From the NCBI GenBank assembly GCA_017390475.1, contig JAFPBO010000051.1, positions 248,001 to 312,000 of the forward strand: 64,000 bases of DNA, given 5' to 3'. A model generated the notes under the pieces. The model made no database searches. It was given only the letters and a program-made list of their open reading frames with translations, and had not been told where the DNA came from. This DNA is from Loktanella sp. (GTDB lineage: Bacteria; Pseudomonadota; Alphaproteobacteria; Rhodobacterales; Rhodobacteraceae). The translations under genes were made by a program, and so were the position numbers. Numbering within the stretch: position 1 is the stretch's first letter; each line of letters starts with the position of its first letter. Shown one piece after another: positions 1-9,181 of the stretch.

Positions 1-1964
1 TAGCCGTCAGACCCGTGTTTTTCTATATAGCTTTCAGTGGCTTCACCTGCGTTCTTGATCAGGTTCAGCAAGGCCTGACTGATCATTGTCGCATCCATAT
101 CCGCCAGTACCGGATCAGCCGGCAGATCACAGCTGATCCGCACCTGCGGCTGGCCCGCCCGTTGCAGGGTGACAGCATCGGCCACCACCTTGGTCAGATC
201 GTTCAGCACCAGCACCGGTTCCGGCATCCGGGCGAATTTGGAAAATTCATCAACAATGCGGCGCAAGTCATTGGTCTGGCGAATAATCACATCGGTCATC
301 TGATCCAGCGCATCACCATCAGCGCCGACCTGAGACCGGAATTTACGCTTGATCCGTTCGGCAGATAGCTGGATCGGGGTCAGCGGGTTCTTGATTTCAT
401 GCGCGATACGGCGGGCGACATCGCCCCAGGCCGCCATCCTTTGTGCGCTGACCAGATCGGTGACATCGTCAAAGGCCACAACATAGCCTTCCAGCGCGCC
501 ACCTTCGGTGCGGCGCGGCGACATCCGCACCAGCAGGCTTTCCTGCGTGCCTTTGCGGATCAGATTGATCTGATCCTGCACTGAATCGTGCCCGGACTGG
601 CGGACCTCATCAAACAATGCTCCGAATTCCGGCACAGCGACCGACAAAGACGCATCCGCTGCGGCATCGCCGACCGACAATAACCGCCCGGCCGAAGGGT
701 TCACAAAGGTCACCCGCCCGTCAGCATCAAGGCCGACAACGCCCGACGTGACCGAACTCAGCACGGAATCAAACAGCCGCCTGCGCCGTTCGGACATCCG
801 GTTGCTTTCCAGCAGCGCCTCGCGCTGGCCTTTCAACTGGCCGGTCATCTGGTTGAAATAATGGCCCAATTGCGAAATTTCATCGTCGCCGTCATCCTCG
901 ATCACGCGCACATCCAGATCGCCTGAACCAACCCTTTGCGATGCGGTCACCATGCGCCCGATGGGCCGGGACAGCCGTTCGGCAAACCACAGCCCGCCCC
1001 AGATCGCGCCCAGGATCAGGATCAGCGCAAAGCCAAGGTAAAGCAGGCCGAACTGGAACAGCATCCGCCCCCGGTCGCTGGCCAATTGTTCGTATTGCTG
1101 CACCGTTTCAGTGGTCTCATCCAGCAAGGCCAGCACATTGCCATCAACCGCACGGGTGACGTAAAGGAACCGATCAGGAAAGGTCTCCAATGGCAGCAGC
1201 GCGCGGAATTCATTGGATGCCGCATCCTCTATGATCAGCAGGCGTTCGGCGCGGGCGCGGGCAAAATCATCCGCGCTGGGTTGTTCATAGTGGAAATCAT
1301 AGGAACCCACGGCGCGCGCCGCGATCGTGCCTGCGCTGTCGATGACAAAAGCCTCGCTCAGGCCCCGGTCGATCTGCCCCTGCACCTCGGCCAGCGCAAG
1401 GCGCAGATCACCGTCATCCATAAACAGATCGCGCTGACGTTCGCGGTTCAGATAGGACGCAAGGCCCTGCGCATCGCGGGTCAGGTCCTGAATATGCTCT
1501 TCTTCATAGGCCTGCGCCGTGGTCAGCGAGGTCCGCAGCACATTGCCGACAGGTTCCGAAAACAGCCCGTCCAGCGCGACCGACAGCAACAGCACCGAAA
1601 ACACCGCCACCAGCACCGTGGGAATCAGAGCCGAGACGGCAAAGACGCTGGTCAGCCGCAGATGCAGCCGCGATCCGGCCGATTTGGCGCGCCTGGCCGC
1701 GATCATCTTGGCCACCAGCCGCATCACCAGCGCCATCACGATCAGCACATAGACAAGGTCGATCAGCAGCACCAGTTGCAGCATCGGCGATGCCGCACCC
1801 TGCCCCAAAGGCCCGACCACGACATAGGTCAGCCCGGCCAGCATGGGCGCGCAGATCACCAGCGTCATGGTCAATGCGTTCTGCACATGGCGCTGGCGGA
1901 ACCAGCGACCCAGACGGGCAAAATCGACTGTCAGAAGTGACCGCTGCACGCTGCGCCTTGTCAT
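1..1964 (-). CDS. ntrY: Nitrogen regulation sensor histidine kinase NtrY (3' end beyond window)
   Basis: Membrane sensor kinase of the NtrY/NtrX pair, which controls nitrogen and, in relatives, redox or respiratory genes. I read 654 codons from an ATG at 1964; an in-frame TAA at 1986-1988 rules out an earlier start. Three hydrophobic segments lie within about residues 30-130, followed by a HAMP/PAS-like middle. The H-box ARRIAHEIKNPLTPIQLSA has its phospho-accepting His at about residue 522, and the N-box LIKNAGEA sits at the window edge, so the rest of the ATPase domain is missing. It is the fourth gene of dusB-ntrB-ntrC-ntrY. The short gap to ntrC holds small inverted repeats (CCGGGG/CCCCGG and TGGCCCA/TGGGCCA) just upstream of the start. 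Confidence 0.93.
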   Translation of the reverse strand, partial: MTRRSVQRSLLTVDFARLGRWFRQRHVQNALTMTLVICAPMLAGLTYVVVGPLGQGAASPMLQLVLLIDLVYVLIVMALVMRLVAKMIAARRAKSAGSRLHLRLTSVFAVSALIPTVLVAVFSVLLLSVALDGLFSEPVGNVLRTSLTTAQAYEEEHIQDLTRDAQGLASYLNRERQRDLFMDDGDLRLALAEVQGQIDRGLSEAFVIDSAGTIAARAVGSYDFHYEQPSADDFARARAERLLIIEDAASNEFRALLPLETFPDRFLYVTRAVDGNVLALLDETTETVQQYEQLASDRGRMLFQFGLLYLGFALILILGAIWGGLWFAERLSRPIGRMVTASQRVGSGDLDVRVIEDDGDDEISQLGHYFNQMTGQLKGQREALLESNRMSERRRRLFDSVLSSVTSGVVGLDADGRVTFVNPSAGRLLSVGDAAADASLSVAVPEFGALFDEVRQSGHDSVQDQINLIRKGTQESLLVRMSPRRTEGGALEGYVVAFDDVTDLVSAQRMAAWGDVARRIAHEIKNPLTPIQLSAERIKRKFRSQVGADGDALDQMTDVIIRQTNDLRRIVDEFSKFARMPEPVLVLNDLTKVVADAVTLQRAGQPQVRISCDLPADPVLADMDATMISQALLNLIKNAGEATESYIEKHGSDG

Positions 1965-2049
1965 TGATCCGGGGTTGCCCCCGGGTTACCGCTGTTCGCA
2001 TGGCCCAATTTACAGTCTGACGCAGATGGGCCACGCTTCTGTTGCGGTT

Positions 2050-3423
2050 TTACATCAATTTGCGGCGGCGTGTCACGCGGATATCAAGGTCTGTAATCTT
2101 CTTGCGCAAAGTATTGCGATTGATCCCCAGCAGGTCGGCACATTTGGCCTGATTGCCACCAGAGGCATCCAGCGCGATTTCGATCAGCGGCCCCTCCACC
2201 TCTTTCAAGATCCGGTTGTACAGGCCCGGTGGCGGCAATACCCCGCCATGCAGGTCAAAATAGCGGCGCAGATGTTTGGCGACAGAGGCGGATAGTTTCT
2301 CCCCCTCGCCCCCCGACCGCAAAGGTTCAATCGCGGGCTGGTTGCCCAGCACCATTTCGACTTCGGCGCGCGAAATATCTTCTTCCGCTGCAGTAAAGAC
2401 CAGACGGCGCACCGCATTTTCCAGCTGGCGCACATTGCCCGGCCAGCTATAGGCGCGCACCATATCCAATGCAGCGGGGCCGAACCGGCGCGCGGGCGCG
2501 CCTTCGCGTTCGGCGCGGGCCAGAAAATGTTCCGCCAGCAGCGGGATATCATCGACACGTTCGCGCAGGGACGGCACCGCGACGGTGACACCGCCCAGCC
2601 GGTAAAACAGGTCTTCGCGGAATTTGCCGTCTTCCATCCGGGCCATCAGATCGGTCTGCGATGTCGCCATGATCCGCGGCGCGTTATCGCCCAAGGCATC
2701 CAGCATCCGCACGATCCGGCCCTGATCGGCATCCGACAGATCACTGACCTCATCAAACAGGATGGTGCCACCGCGCGCCTTGCTCAGGATCGTGGAAGGG
2801 CCATCCATCCCTTCCAGATCAGCGGCAGAGACAGTGATGAAAGGCAGGCTGCGCCGGTCAGAAAAATCATGCACGGCGCGCGCGATCAGTGATTTGCCGG
2901 TGCCGCTTTCGCCAGTAATCAGCACCGGCAATTGCGTATTCATCACCCGCGCAACCAGCCGGTACAGCGCCTGCATCACCCCAGTGCGCCCGACCAGCGG
3001 CAGGTCACCCCCGGTTTCGGTCGCATTGACATCGGGTGCGCGCGAAATCCCCGGCCGACGCTTGGTTTCCAGCGCCCGCGCGGCGCGTTTCATCAGATCG
3101 GGCAGGTCAAAGGGTTTCGGTAGGTAATCATAGGCATCCGCCTCTGCCGCCTGAATAGCGGTCATGATCGTATTCTGCGCCGAAATCACGATCACCGGCA
3201 GGCCGGGGCGCAGCGCGGCGATCTTGGGCAATTGTTCCAATCCGTTGCCATCAGGCATGACCACATCCGAAATCACCAGATCACCCTTGCCCTCATCCAC
3301 CCAGCGCATCAGCGTCACCAGCGATGACGTGGCATGCACCTTGCAGCCCGCCCGAGTCAGCGCCTGGGTCAATACGGTGCGGATCGTGCGGTCGTCATCG
3401 GCAACCAGAATTGTCCCGTCCAT
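2050..3423 (-). CDS. ntrC: Nitrogen regulator NtrC, Rhodobacter type without GAFTGA loop
   Basis: Response regulator that is phosphorylated by NtrB and activates nitrogen-assimilation promoters. The receiver domain occupies residues 1-120 (VADDD, phospho-acceptor Asp53 in ISDVVMPDG, Lys103 in LPKPFD). The AAA+ domain has Walker A GESGTGKS (171-178) and Walker [13 protein letters not shown] (218-229). A Fis-type helix-turn-helix ends the protein ([19 protein letters not shown]). The stretch between FITVSAAD and GGTILFDE is about 20 residues shorter than in enteric NtrC and lacks the GAFTGA sigma-54 contact loop. The ATG at 3423 follows AGGAG by 7 nt. R. capsulatus NtrC is known to lack this loop and to work with sigma-70 polymerase; I infer the same here. 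Confidence 0.96.
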   Translation of the reverse strand: MDGTILVADDDRTIRTVLTQALTRAGCKVHATSSLVTLMRWVDEGKGDLVISDVVMPDGNGLEQLPKIAALRPGLPVIVISAQNTIMTAIQAAEADAYDYLPKPFDLPDLMKRAARALETKRRPGISRAPDVNATETGGDLPLVGRTGVMQALYRLVARVMNTQLPVLITGESGTGKSLIARAVHDFSDRRSLPFITVSAADLEGMDGPSTILSKARGGTILFDEVSDLSDADQGRIVRMLDALGDNAPRIMATSQTDLMARMEDGKFREDLFYRLGGVTVAVPSLRERVDDIPLLAEHFLARAEREGAPARRFGPAALDMVRAYSWPGNVRQLENAVRRLVFTAAEEDISRAEVEMVLGNQPAIEPLRSGGEGEKLSASVAKHLRRYFDLHGGVLPPPGLYNRILKEVEGPLIEIALDASGGNQAKCADLLGINRNTLRKKITDLDIRVTRRRKLM

Positions 3424-3465
3424 CAATCGTCTCCTGTTTCAATCTTATGCGCGGTGCCGACCGTC

Positions 3466-3485
3466 GCCTGCATCATGATGCAGGC
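3466..3485. repeat. Perfect 20-bp palindrome in the ntrB-ntrC gap
   Basis: The 20 bases are identical to their own reverse complement (GCCTGCATCA then TGATGCAGGC). The palindrome starts 25 nt after the ntrB stop region would be left behind on the other side: it lies within the 67-nt gap between the ntrB stop (3491) and the ntrC start (3423). It could be a dimer operator or, as RNA, a 7-8-bp hairpin in the operon mRNA that modulates NtrC relative to NtrB. No T-run follows, so it is not a classic terminator. Confidence 0.6.
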
Positions 3486-3490
3486 CGCGA

Positions 3491-4564
3491 TCATTGCTCT
3501 GCCTCGGCATCTTTGGGGGCCAGCGGCAGCGATATGCGGAACACCGTCCGCCCCGGCACAGAATCGACCGATATCCAGCCGCCGACGTCGCTGATCAGCT
3601 TCGACACCAGCGCCAGCCCCAGCCCGGTGCCGTTTTCGCGGCCCGAGACAAAGGGTTCAAACACATCTGCGGCAATGCCCGGTGGCAGGCCGGGACCATC
3701 ATCAATAATCTCGATCTGCAATGGCAGCCGCGACTGCGTGCCATCGGCACGGCGCACCCGCAAGGATGTGTCATAAAACGTATGCAACCGGATCGCGCCG
3801 CCGTCCTTATTCGCCTCGGATGCGTTTTTCAGCAGGTTCAGGAAGACCTGCAGCAATTGATCCGAATCCGCCATAGTGCGGGGCAGCGATGGATCGTAAT
3901 CCTCGATAAACAGCATATGCGCGCCGAACCCGACAGAGGCCGATTGCCGCGCCCGGTCCAGCACATCGTGGATATTGACCGGTTTCAGCAAGGGTGGGCG
4001 CAGATTGCCGAATTGTTCGACCTGTTCCAGCAATTTTACGATCCGGCGGCTTTCCTCGACGATCAGATCGGTCAGTTCCTGATCTTCCTTGCTCAGCCCC
4101 ATCGACAGCAATTGCGCGGCACCCGTGATCCCCGCCAGCGGGTTCTTGATTTCATGCGCCAGCATTTCGGCCATGCCGATCGCCGATTTCGCCGCCTTGG
4201 CGGATGATTGGTTCTGGCTGATCCGGCTGGCAATCTCGCGCGGGCTGATCATCACGATCATCACATCGTCACTGCCTTGCAGCGGCGCGAATTGCAGGTT
4301 GCATTGCATCGGCGCATGTTCGCCGCTGCCGACGTCGACATCATTCACGAAAAGTGACGACCGGTTCGCGCGCGCCCGAGCGAATGGCACCTCTAAAGGC
4401 GCATCGATCAGCACCTTTTCCCAGATCCGCTGCCCGATCAGCGCGCGGGTGGACAGGTTCAGAAAACTTTCCGCTGCTGCATTGCTTTGGATGATCACAT
4501 CATCGCCGTCCAGCAGCAAGGCTGGCACCGGCAAGGATGACCAAAGCGCGCTATCCTCGATCAT
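3491..4564 (-). CDS. ntrB: Nitrogen regulation histidine kinase NtrB
   Basis: Cytoplasmic kinase/phosphatase of the NtrB-NtrC pair, normally gated by PII protein. It has 357 residues: a PAS-like sensor region (about 8-110), an H-box MLAHEIKNPLAG with His137, an N-box NLLKNASEA (about 237-245), and G-boxes DDGPGLP and GTGLGLAL. There are no transmembrane segments, as expected for NtrB. The ATG overlaps the dusB stop (ATGA, 4561-4564), so it is translationally coupled to dusB. The order nifR3-ntrB-ntrC is the classic Rhodobacter/Rhizobiales arrangement. Confidence 0.96.
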   Translation of the reverse strand: MIEDSALWSSLPVPALLLDGDDVIIQSNAAAESFLNLSTRALIGQRIWEKVLIDAPLEVPFARARANRSSLFVNDVDVGSGEHAPMQCNLQFAPLQGSDDVMIVMISPREIASRISQNQSSAKAAKSAIGMAEMLAHEIKNPLAGITGAAQLLSMGLSKEDQELTDLIVEESRRIVKLLEQVEQFGNLRPPLLKPVNIHDVLDRARQSASVGFGAHMLFIEDYDPSLPRTMADSDQLLQVFLNLLKNASEANKDGGAIRLHTFYDTSLRVRRADGTQSRLPLQIEIIDDGPGLPPGIAADVFEPFVSGRENGTGLGLALVSKLISDVGGWISVDSVPGRTVFRISLPLAPKDAEAEQ

Positions 4565-5610
4565 GCCGCCACCCGCATCGCCAAAGCATCCGGCAGATCG
4601 CGCAGCACGTCATCAGGGTTGGCATGGGTCAGGATCGCCTTGCGCAAAGCCCCCGGCGTGCCCGCATCATCCATATACCACCCCAGATGTTTGCGCGCCA
4701 CGCGGCGGCCCATATCAATCCCGTAGAACGATAACATCGCCGTGTAATGCTTTGCTACCATATCATAAAATGCCGCACCCTGCGGTATCACCGGAACCGG
4801 CCCGCCATGCAGTGCCGCCGCCACCTGCGCCAGAACCCAAGGCCGCCCCTGCGCGCCCCGCCCGATCATCACGCCATCCGCCCCCGATTGCGCCAGCGCG
4901 TCACGCGCCGCCTGCGGCCCGGTGATATCGCCATTGGCGATCACCGGAATGGTCACCGCATCCTTGATCGCGCGGATCGCCGCCCAATCGGCGGCACCTT
5001 TGTAAAATTGACAGCGCGTGCGCCCATGGATCGTGACCAGCCTGATCCCCGCATTTTCCGCGCGCCGCGCCACATCGGCGGCATTCAGGCAATCATGATC
5101 CCAGCCCAGCCTTGTTTTCAGTGTCACGGGAACCTGCACCGCATTCACAACCGCCTCGATCAACCGCAAGGCATGATCAGGATCACGCAGCAAGGCCGAC
5201 CCCGAATAGCCATTGGTCACTTTCTTGGCCGGACAGCCCATATTGATGTCGATCATCGCCGCGCCATTGGCCTCGATCATCCGCGCGGCTTCGGCCATCC
5301 AATGCGCCTCGCGTCCGGCGATCTGCACGGCGGTGCCCGCCTGATCAAACCCCAGTTCCGCCCGTTCGCGGACGCCGGGTTTCGCCTGCACCATTTCCTG
5401 ACTGGCGACCATTTCGCTGACCACCCATCCCGCCCCGAAAGACGCCACCAATTGCCTGAACGGCAGATCGGTGATCCCGGCAAGCGGTGCCAGCGCCACA
5501 GGTGGCTGCAAGGACAATTGGTCAAGACTGATGATCGTGTTGTAAGCCAAGGATTCACATGCGCCTAAAGGGTGTGCGTTGATGGTGAAATAGGGCGGAT
5601 GCGACGACAT
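4561..5610 (-). CDS. dusB: tRNA-dihydrouridine synthase DusB (NifR3)
   Basis: FMN-dependent reduction of uridine to dihydrouridine in tRNA. TIM-barrel landmarks are LAPLAGITDLPFR, DINMGCPAKKV (catalytic Cys), KTRLGWD, TIHGRTRCQFYKG and the phosphate-binding ANGDITGPQAA and GVMIGRGAQGRPW. The start is uncertain. ATG 5610 (a GTG precedes it at 5613) gives a 349-aa protein with about 25 extra N-terminal residues and no clear ribosome-binding site; an in-frame TTG in ESLAYN (about 5544) would give the usual length. It is first in the ntr operon, and a good promoter lies just upstream. Confidence 0.95.
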   Translation of the reverse strand: MSSHPPYFTINAHPLGACESLAYNTIISLDQLSLQPPVALAPLAGITDLPFRQLVASFGAGWVVSEMVASQEMVQAKPGVRERAELGFDQAGTAVQIAGREAHWMAEAARMIEANGAAMIDINMGCPAKKVTNGYSGSALLRDPDHALRLIEAVVNAVQVPVTLKTRLGWDHDCLNAADVARRAENAGIRLVTIHGRTRCQFYKGAADWAAIRAIKDAVTIPVIANGDITGPQAARDALAQSGADGVMIGRGAQGRPWVLAQVAAALHGGPVPVIPQGAAFYDMVAKHYTAMLSFYGIDMGRRVARKHLGWYMDDAGTPGALRKAILTHANPDDVLRDLPDALAMRVAA

Positions 5611-5641
5611 CACAACGCCACAAGGGCCGAATAATCCACGT

Positions 5642-5670
5642 TCTATAGCATATGATTAAAAATTAGGCAA
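5642..5670 (-). promoter_or_regulatory. Predicted sigma-70 promoter of dusB-ntrBC-ntrY
   Basis: Read on the minus strand: TTGCCT (5670-5665), a 17-nt AT-rich spacer, then TATAGA (5647-5642). Transcription would start near 5635, about 25 nt upstream of the 5610 ATG. It lies in the 134-bp gap between divergent dusB and ispDF. Position and spacing fit well; there is no experimental support. Confidence 0.5.
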
Positions 5671-5744
5671 TCCGCCCGACAAAGAGACGAATTGCGCCGC
5701 AGCGCGCAGCGCTTTACACCTCTGCCAGCAACAACAGGATCGCC

Positions 5745-6878
5745 ATGACCACCATCGCCATCATCGTCGCCGCAGGCCGTGGCACCCGCGCGGGCACAGA
5801 GATTCCCAAGCAATGGCAACGGCTTGGGTCGCGCAGCATTGCCGCCCATGCAATGCAGCCCTTTGCCGTTCATCCGGGGATTGCGGGTCTGGTTCTGGTG
5901 CTCCACCCTGACGACATCAACAGCAATCTGTGGCAGGATACGCCGCCTGCGCAGGTCGTCGCCGGTGGGGCCACGCGCAAGCAAAGCGTCATGGCCGGGC
6001 TGGCGGCTGTGCCCGCTGGCACGACACAGGTGCTGATCCACGACGCCGCCCGCCCTTTGGTCACGGCTGCGATCATCGACCGGGTCTTGGCGGCGCTTGC
6101 AACGCATCAAGGGGCCGCCCCCGCCGTCGCGGTAACAGATACGCTCTGGCATGGTGACGCGGGGAATGTCACCGGCGTACAGGACCGCAGCGGCCTTTAT
6201 CGCGCGCAGACGCCGCAGGGGTTTCACCTTGCGCCCTTGCTCGCCGCGCATCAGATGCATGTGGACGACGCCACCGATGATGTTGGCGTCGCCCGCGCCG
6301 CCGGGCTGGACGTCGCCATCGTGCCGGGCGATGAAAGCAATATCAAAGTGACCAGCCCCGGCGATTTCGCCCGCGCGGCCAAGCTGATGGGACAGAAGAT
6401 GGATATCAGATGCGGCAACGGCTATGACGTCCACCGCTTTGGCCCCGGCGATCACGTCTGGCTGTGCGGTGTGAAGGTCCCGCATGGGCGGTCCCTGCAA
6501 GGCCATTCCGACGCCGATGTCGGCTTGCATGCCGTGACCGATGCGATCTATGGCGCGCTTGGGCAGGGCGACATCGGGCAACATTTCCCGCCTTCAGACC
6601 CACAATGGAAAGGTGCGGAAAGCCAAATCTTCCTGCGCCACGCCGTGGATCTTGCCCATGACGCCGGATATCAGATCAGCAACGTCGATTGCACCTTGGT
6701 TTGCGAATACCCGAAGATCGGCCCGCACCAGCCCGCGATGAAAGCCGCGCTTGCCGCGATCATGGGGCTGGACGCCGACCGCATCAGCGTCAAGGCGACC
6801 ACCTCCGAACGGCTGGGCTTCACCGGCCGCGAAGAAGGCATCGCCGCCCTCGCCACAATCACATTGGTGAAACCATGA
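5745..6878 (+). CDS. ispDF: Bifunctional MEP-pathway enzyme IspD-IspF
   Basis: A fusion of 2-C-methyl-D-erythritol 4-phosphate cytidylyltransferase (IspD, residues 1-215) and 2-C-methyl-D-erythritol 2,4-cyclodiphosphate synthase (IspF, residues 221-377), two non-consecutive steps of isoprenoid precursor synthesis. IspD shows the CTP-binding [10 protein letters not shown] at the N-terminus and IHDAARPLV. IspF shows metal-binding [24 protein letters not shown] and [16 protein letters not shown]. The fusion is common in Alphaproteobacteria. Its stop overlaps the pgpA start (ATGA), so translation is probably coupled. Confidence 0.97.
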   Translation: MTTIAIIVAAGRGTRAGTEIPKQWQRLGSRSIAAHAMQPFAVHPGIAGLVLVLHPDDINSNLWQDTPPAQVVAGGATRKQSVMAGLAAVPAGTTQVLIHDAARPLVTAAIIDRVLAALATHQGAAPAVAVTDTLWHGDAGNVTGVQDRSGLYRAQTPQGFHLAPLLAAHQMHVDDATDDVGVARAAGLDVAIVPGDESNIKVTSPGDFARAAKLMGQKMDIRCGNGYDVHRFGPGDHVWLCGVKVPHGRSLQGHSDADVGLHAVTDAIYGALGQGDIGQHFPPSDPQWKGAESQIFLRHAVDLAHDAGYQISNVDCTLVCEYPKIGPHQPAMKAALAAIMGLDADRISVKATTSERLGFTGREEGIAALATITLVKP

Positions 6879-7363
6879 GTCATCTGATCGCGACCTTCTT
6901 CTACATCGGCCACCTGCGCCCCGCCCCCGGCACCTGGGGGTCACTCGCCGCGCTGCCCGTCGCTTATGCGTTGGCCGCCTTGGCAGGCCCATGGGCCTTG
7001 GTCGTGGGCATCGTGCTAGCCTATGCCTTGGGCCTCTGGGCCACCGGCGTGGAAACCGCAGGCAAAGCCGACCATGACCCCTCTGAAATCGTGATTGACG
7101 AGGTCGCAGGCCAATGGATCGCCCTGCTCCCTGTGGTATTCGGTGCCGCCTCCCGCGATGCCGATCTGCTCGCTCTCTGGCCCGGCTGGGTCGCCGCCTT
7201 CCTGCTGTTCCGGTTGTTCGATATCACCAAATGGGGCCCCATCGGCTGGGCCGACCGCAAACACGGCCCGACCGGCGTCATGCTGGATGACGTGATCGCG
7301 GGTATCTTCGCCGCCATCGGCGTCATCGCCCTCGCCGCGCTATTCCATCTGGTGCTGTTATGA
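6875..7363 (+). CDS. pgpA: Phosphatidylglycerophosphatase A
   Basis: Inner-membrane phosphatase that converts phosphatidylglycerol phosphate to phosphatidylglycerol. The 162-residue protein has the family landmarks [13 protein letters not shown] near the N-terminus, [14 protein letters not shown] and [16 protein letters not shown], and ends in hydrophobic helices. I chose ATG 6875 because it overlaps the ispDF stop and gives the standard length; longer upstream readings lie inside ispDF. It is the second gene of ispDF-pgpA-pncC. Confidence 0.93.
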   Translation: MSHLIATFFYIGHLRPAPGTWGSLAALPVAYALAALAGPWALVVGIVLAYALGLWATGVETAGKADHDPSEIVIDEVAGQWIALLPVVFGAASRDADLLALWPGWVAAFLLFRLFDITKWGPIGWADRKHGPTGVMLDDVIAGIFAAIGVIALAALFHLVLL

Positions 7364-7827
7364 ACGCCGCCGCCGTGCTGGATGCGGCCAAAGCGCGCGG
7401 CATGATGATCACGACAGCGGAAAGCTGCACCGGCGGCATGGTGAGCGTGGCCCTTACAGATGTGGCAGGCTCATCGGCGGTGTTCGAACGGGGCTTCGTG
7501 ACCTATACGAATGCCGCGAAAATGCAGATGCTTGGCGTGCAAAAGGCCACGCTCGACGCGCATGGCGCAGTCTCCGAACAGGTGGCGGCGGAAATGGCGA
7601 AAGGCGCGCTGGCACATTCCGCCGCGCAACTCTCTGTCTCGGTCACTGGCATCGCAGGGCCGGGCGGGTCAGACCACAAACCCGAAGGCCGCGTCTGTTT
7701 CGGCATCGCCACAACGACCGGGTGCCAGACAGAAACAATCGAATTCGGCGCTTTGGGCCGCGCACAAGTGCGGCAAGCCTCAACAAATCACGCCTTGGGC
7801 TTACTCTTGGCCGCCTTGTCATCATAA
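7360..7827 (+). CDS. pncC: Nicotinamide-nucleotide amidase, CinA C-terminal family
   Basis: A 155-residue protein made only of the CinA C-terminal domain, which deamidates NMN in the pyridine nucleotide cycle. Landmarks are TTAESCTGGMVSVALTDVAGS, GFVTYTNAAKMQMLGV, GALAHSAAQLSVSVTGIAGP and GSDHKPEGRVCFG. The start overlaps the pgpA stop (ATGA). The 3' end overlaps the convergent 3' end of the Coq10/RatA-like gene by 40 bp. The enzymatic role is taken from the family. Confidence 0.9.
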   Translation: MNAAAVLDAAKARGMMITTAESCTGGMVSVALTDVAGSSAVFERGFVTYTNAAKMQMLGVQKATLDAHGAVSEQVAAEMAKGALAHSAAQLSVSVTGIAGPGGSDHKPEGRVCFGIATTTGCQTETIEFGALGRAQVRQASTNHALGLLLAALSS

Positions 7828-8261
7828 AGCTCATGCGCGCGGCGCTCGAACGCGCGCACAATCCGCTGCATCGCCTCGTTGAAAAACATCCCCGCCGCGC
7901 CCTGCAACAACCGGTTGCGGAATTCGAAATCGACAAAGAACGACACTTCGCAGCCGCCCTCCACATCTCGGAAATTCCACTGGCTTTCCATATGTTTGAA
8001 CGGGCCATCCAGATAGGCGGTGTCGATCCGGCGCGTCTCGGGCCAGAGCGTGACCTGTGACCCAAACGTCTCACGAAACACCTTAAACGAAATCACCAGA
8101 TCGGCCAGCATGATGATATGATCGCCATGATCGGTAGTCTTGCGAATGCGCGCGGCAGCGGTCCATGGCAGGAATTTCGGGTAATTCGCCACATCGCCGA
8201 CCAGCGCATACATCTGATCCGCATCAAAGGGCAAAACCCGGGTTTCTGAATGTTGTGGCAT
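7788..8261 (-). CDS. Coq10/RatA-type START-domain protein
   Basis: A 157-residue polyketide-cyclase/START-like protein of the family holding mitochondrial COQ10 (ubiquinone-binding) and E. coli RatA. The N-terminus [19 protein letters not shown] and the pair YPKFLPW and [17 protein letters not shown] are characteristic. In Alphaproteobacteria it probably assists ubiquinone delivery. The RatA toxin annotation seen for this family is not supported by any partner gene here. ATG 8261 removes a 21-residue unconserved extension. Its last 40 bp overlap pncC on the opposite strand. Confidence 0.88.
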   Translation of the reverse strand: MPQHSETRVLPFDADQMYALVGDVANYPKFLPWTAAARIRKTTDHGDHIIMLADLVISFKVFRETFGSQVTLWPETRRIDTAYLDGPFKHMESQWNFRDVEGGCEVSFFVDFEFRNRLLQGAAGMFFNEAMQRIVRAFERRAHELYDDKAAKSKPKA

Positions 8262-8394
8262 GGCCTGTCTTTCGCTGCTCGGATCGGGTGTCGGCCAAAA
8301 CGGGCGCGGTTTCAAGGGCCGCACCGCATATTTGCACCATTGTCGCAGGCCAGCATTTACGGCACAACAGCCCTGCCCAGACCCGGAGAATATG

Positions 8395-8937
8395 ATGCCC
8401 GCCGACCATCCCCCCTATGTGATCGACCAGATGATCAGCGCCAAATCCATCGCCGCCCGCATCGAAGAATTGGCGCGCGAGATTGGGCAGGACTTTGCCG
8501 GGACCGACAAACTGGTCGTCGTGGGCCTGCTGCGGGGGTCTTTCGTCTTTATCGCCGATCTGGTGCGCGAACTCGATCTGCCGGTCGAGGTGGATTTCCT
8601 CGAAGCCTCCTCCTATGGCGACGGCATGGAAACCAGCCGCGAGGTGCGGATATTGAAAGACCTGCGCGGTCAGATCGAAGGCCGCGATGTGCTGGTGGTC
8701 GAAGATATCGTCGATACCGGGCACACCTTGGCGCATGTCACCAAATTCCTGCTATCGCGCAACCCCGCCCGACTGCGCACCATCGCCCTGCTGGATAAAC
8801 CCGCGCGGCGCGAGGTGGATTTCAAGGCCGATTGGATCGGGTTCGAAATCCCCGATGAATTCGTTGTCGGCTACGGCATCGATTACGGCCAGCGCAACCG
8901 CAACCTGCCCTATATCGGCAAGGTCCGGTTCACCTGA
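8395..8937 (+). CDS. hpt: Hypoxanthine phosphoribosyltransferase
   Basis: Purine salvage enzyme making IMP or GMP from hypoxanthine or guanine and PRPP. It has 180 residues. The PRPP loop [12 protein letters not shown] is at about 101-112, [17 protein letters not shown] carries the flexible-loop and metal region, and LLDKPARR and [12 protein letters not shown] are C-terminal family motifs. ATG 8395 is preferred over 8392 because GGAG (8385-8388) then has 6-nt spacing. The stop codon overlaps the next small gene (TGATG). Confidence 0.95.
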   Translation: MPADHPPYVIDQMISAKSIAARIEELAREIGQDFAGTDKLVVVGLLRGSFVFIADLVRELDLPVEVDFLEASSYGDGMETSREVRILKDLRGQIEGRDVLVVEDIVDTGHTLAHVTKFLLSRNPARLRTIALLDKPARREVDFKADWIGFEIPDEFVVGYGIDYGQRNRNLPYIGKVRFT

Positions 8938-9110
8938 TGAACCCGATGTGGCTGATCCGGATGAAACGCTGGGTGCAGAACCCGCCGTCACCCGCACGGA
9001 TCAGAATGATCGCGGCAATTGTCGCGATCTGTCTGCTGCTGGTACTGGTCGAACGGACCATCGGCTGGCCTGATGCGCTGTCCCCCAATAACCTGCGGCA
9101 GATGCGCTGA
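8937..9110 (+). CDS. Small single-span membrane protein, unknown function
   Basis: A 57-residue ORF whose ATG overlaps the hpt stop (TGATG). It has a basic N-terminus ([12 protein letters not shown]), one hydrophobic helix at about residues 24-38 (MIAAIVAICLLLVLV) and a short polar tail. Coupling to hpt and codon use like its neighbours argue that it is real. It precedes the cytochrome c' gene by 71 bp, so it may belong with the cytochromes instead. I do not recognise the family. Confidence 0.65.
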   Translation: MNPMWLIRMKRWVQNPPSPARIRMIAAIVAICLLLVLVERTIGWPDALSPNNLRQMR

Positions 9111-9181
9111 CATTTTCGTGTTTATCGAATCGAACAGAGCCGGGCTAACCTAGGGTCAACGCAGCCCAACCGGAGACCGCC

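Noticed and set aside
4561-5610. Nitrogen-fixation-specific role for dusB (nifR3)
   Set aside because: The historic name reflects its operon position; the sequence is a plain tRNA-dihydrouridine synthase and no nif genes are in the window.
7788-8261. Type II toxin RatA of a toxin-antitoxin pair
   Set aside because: The fold is shared with COQ10, no antitoxin gene is adjacent, and in Alphaproteobacteria the ubiquinone role is more plausible.
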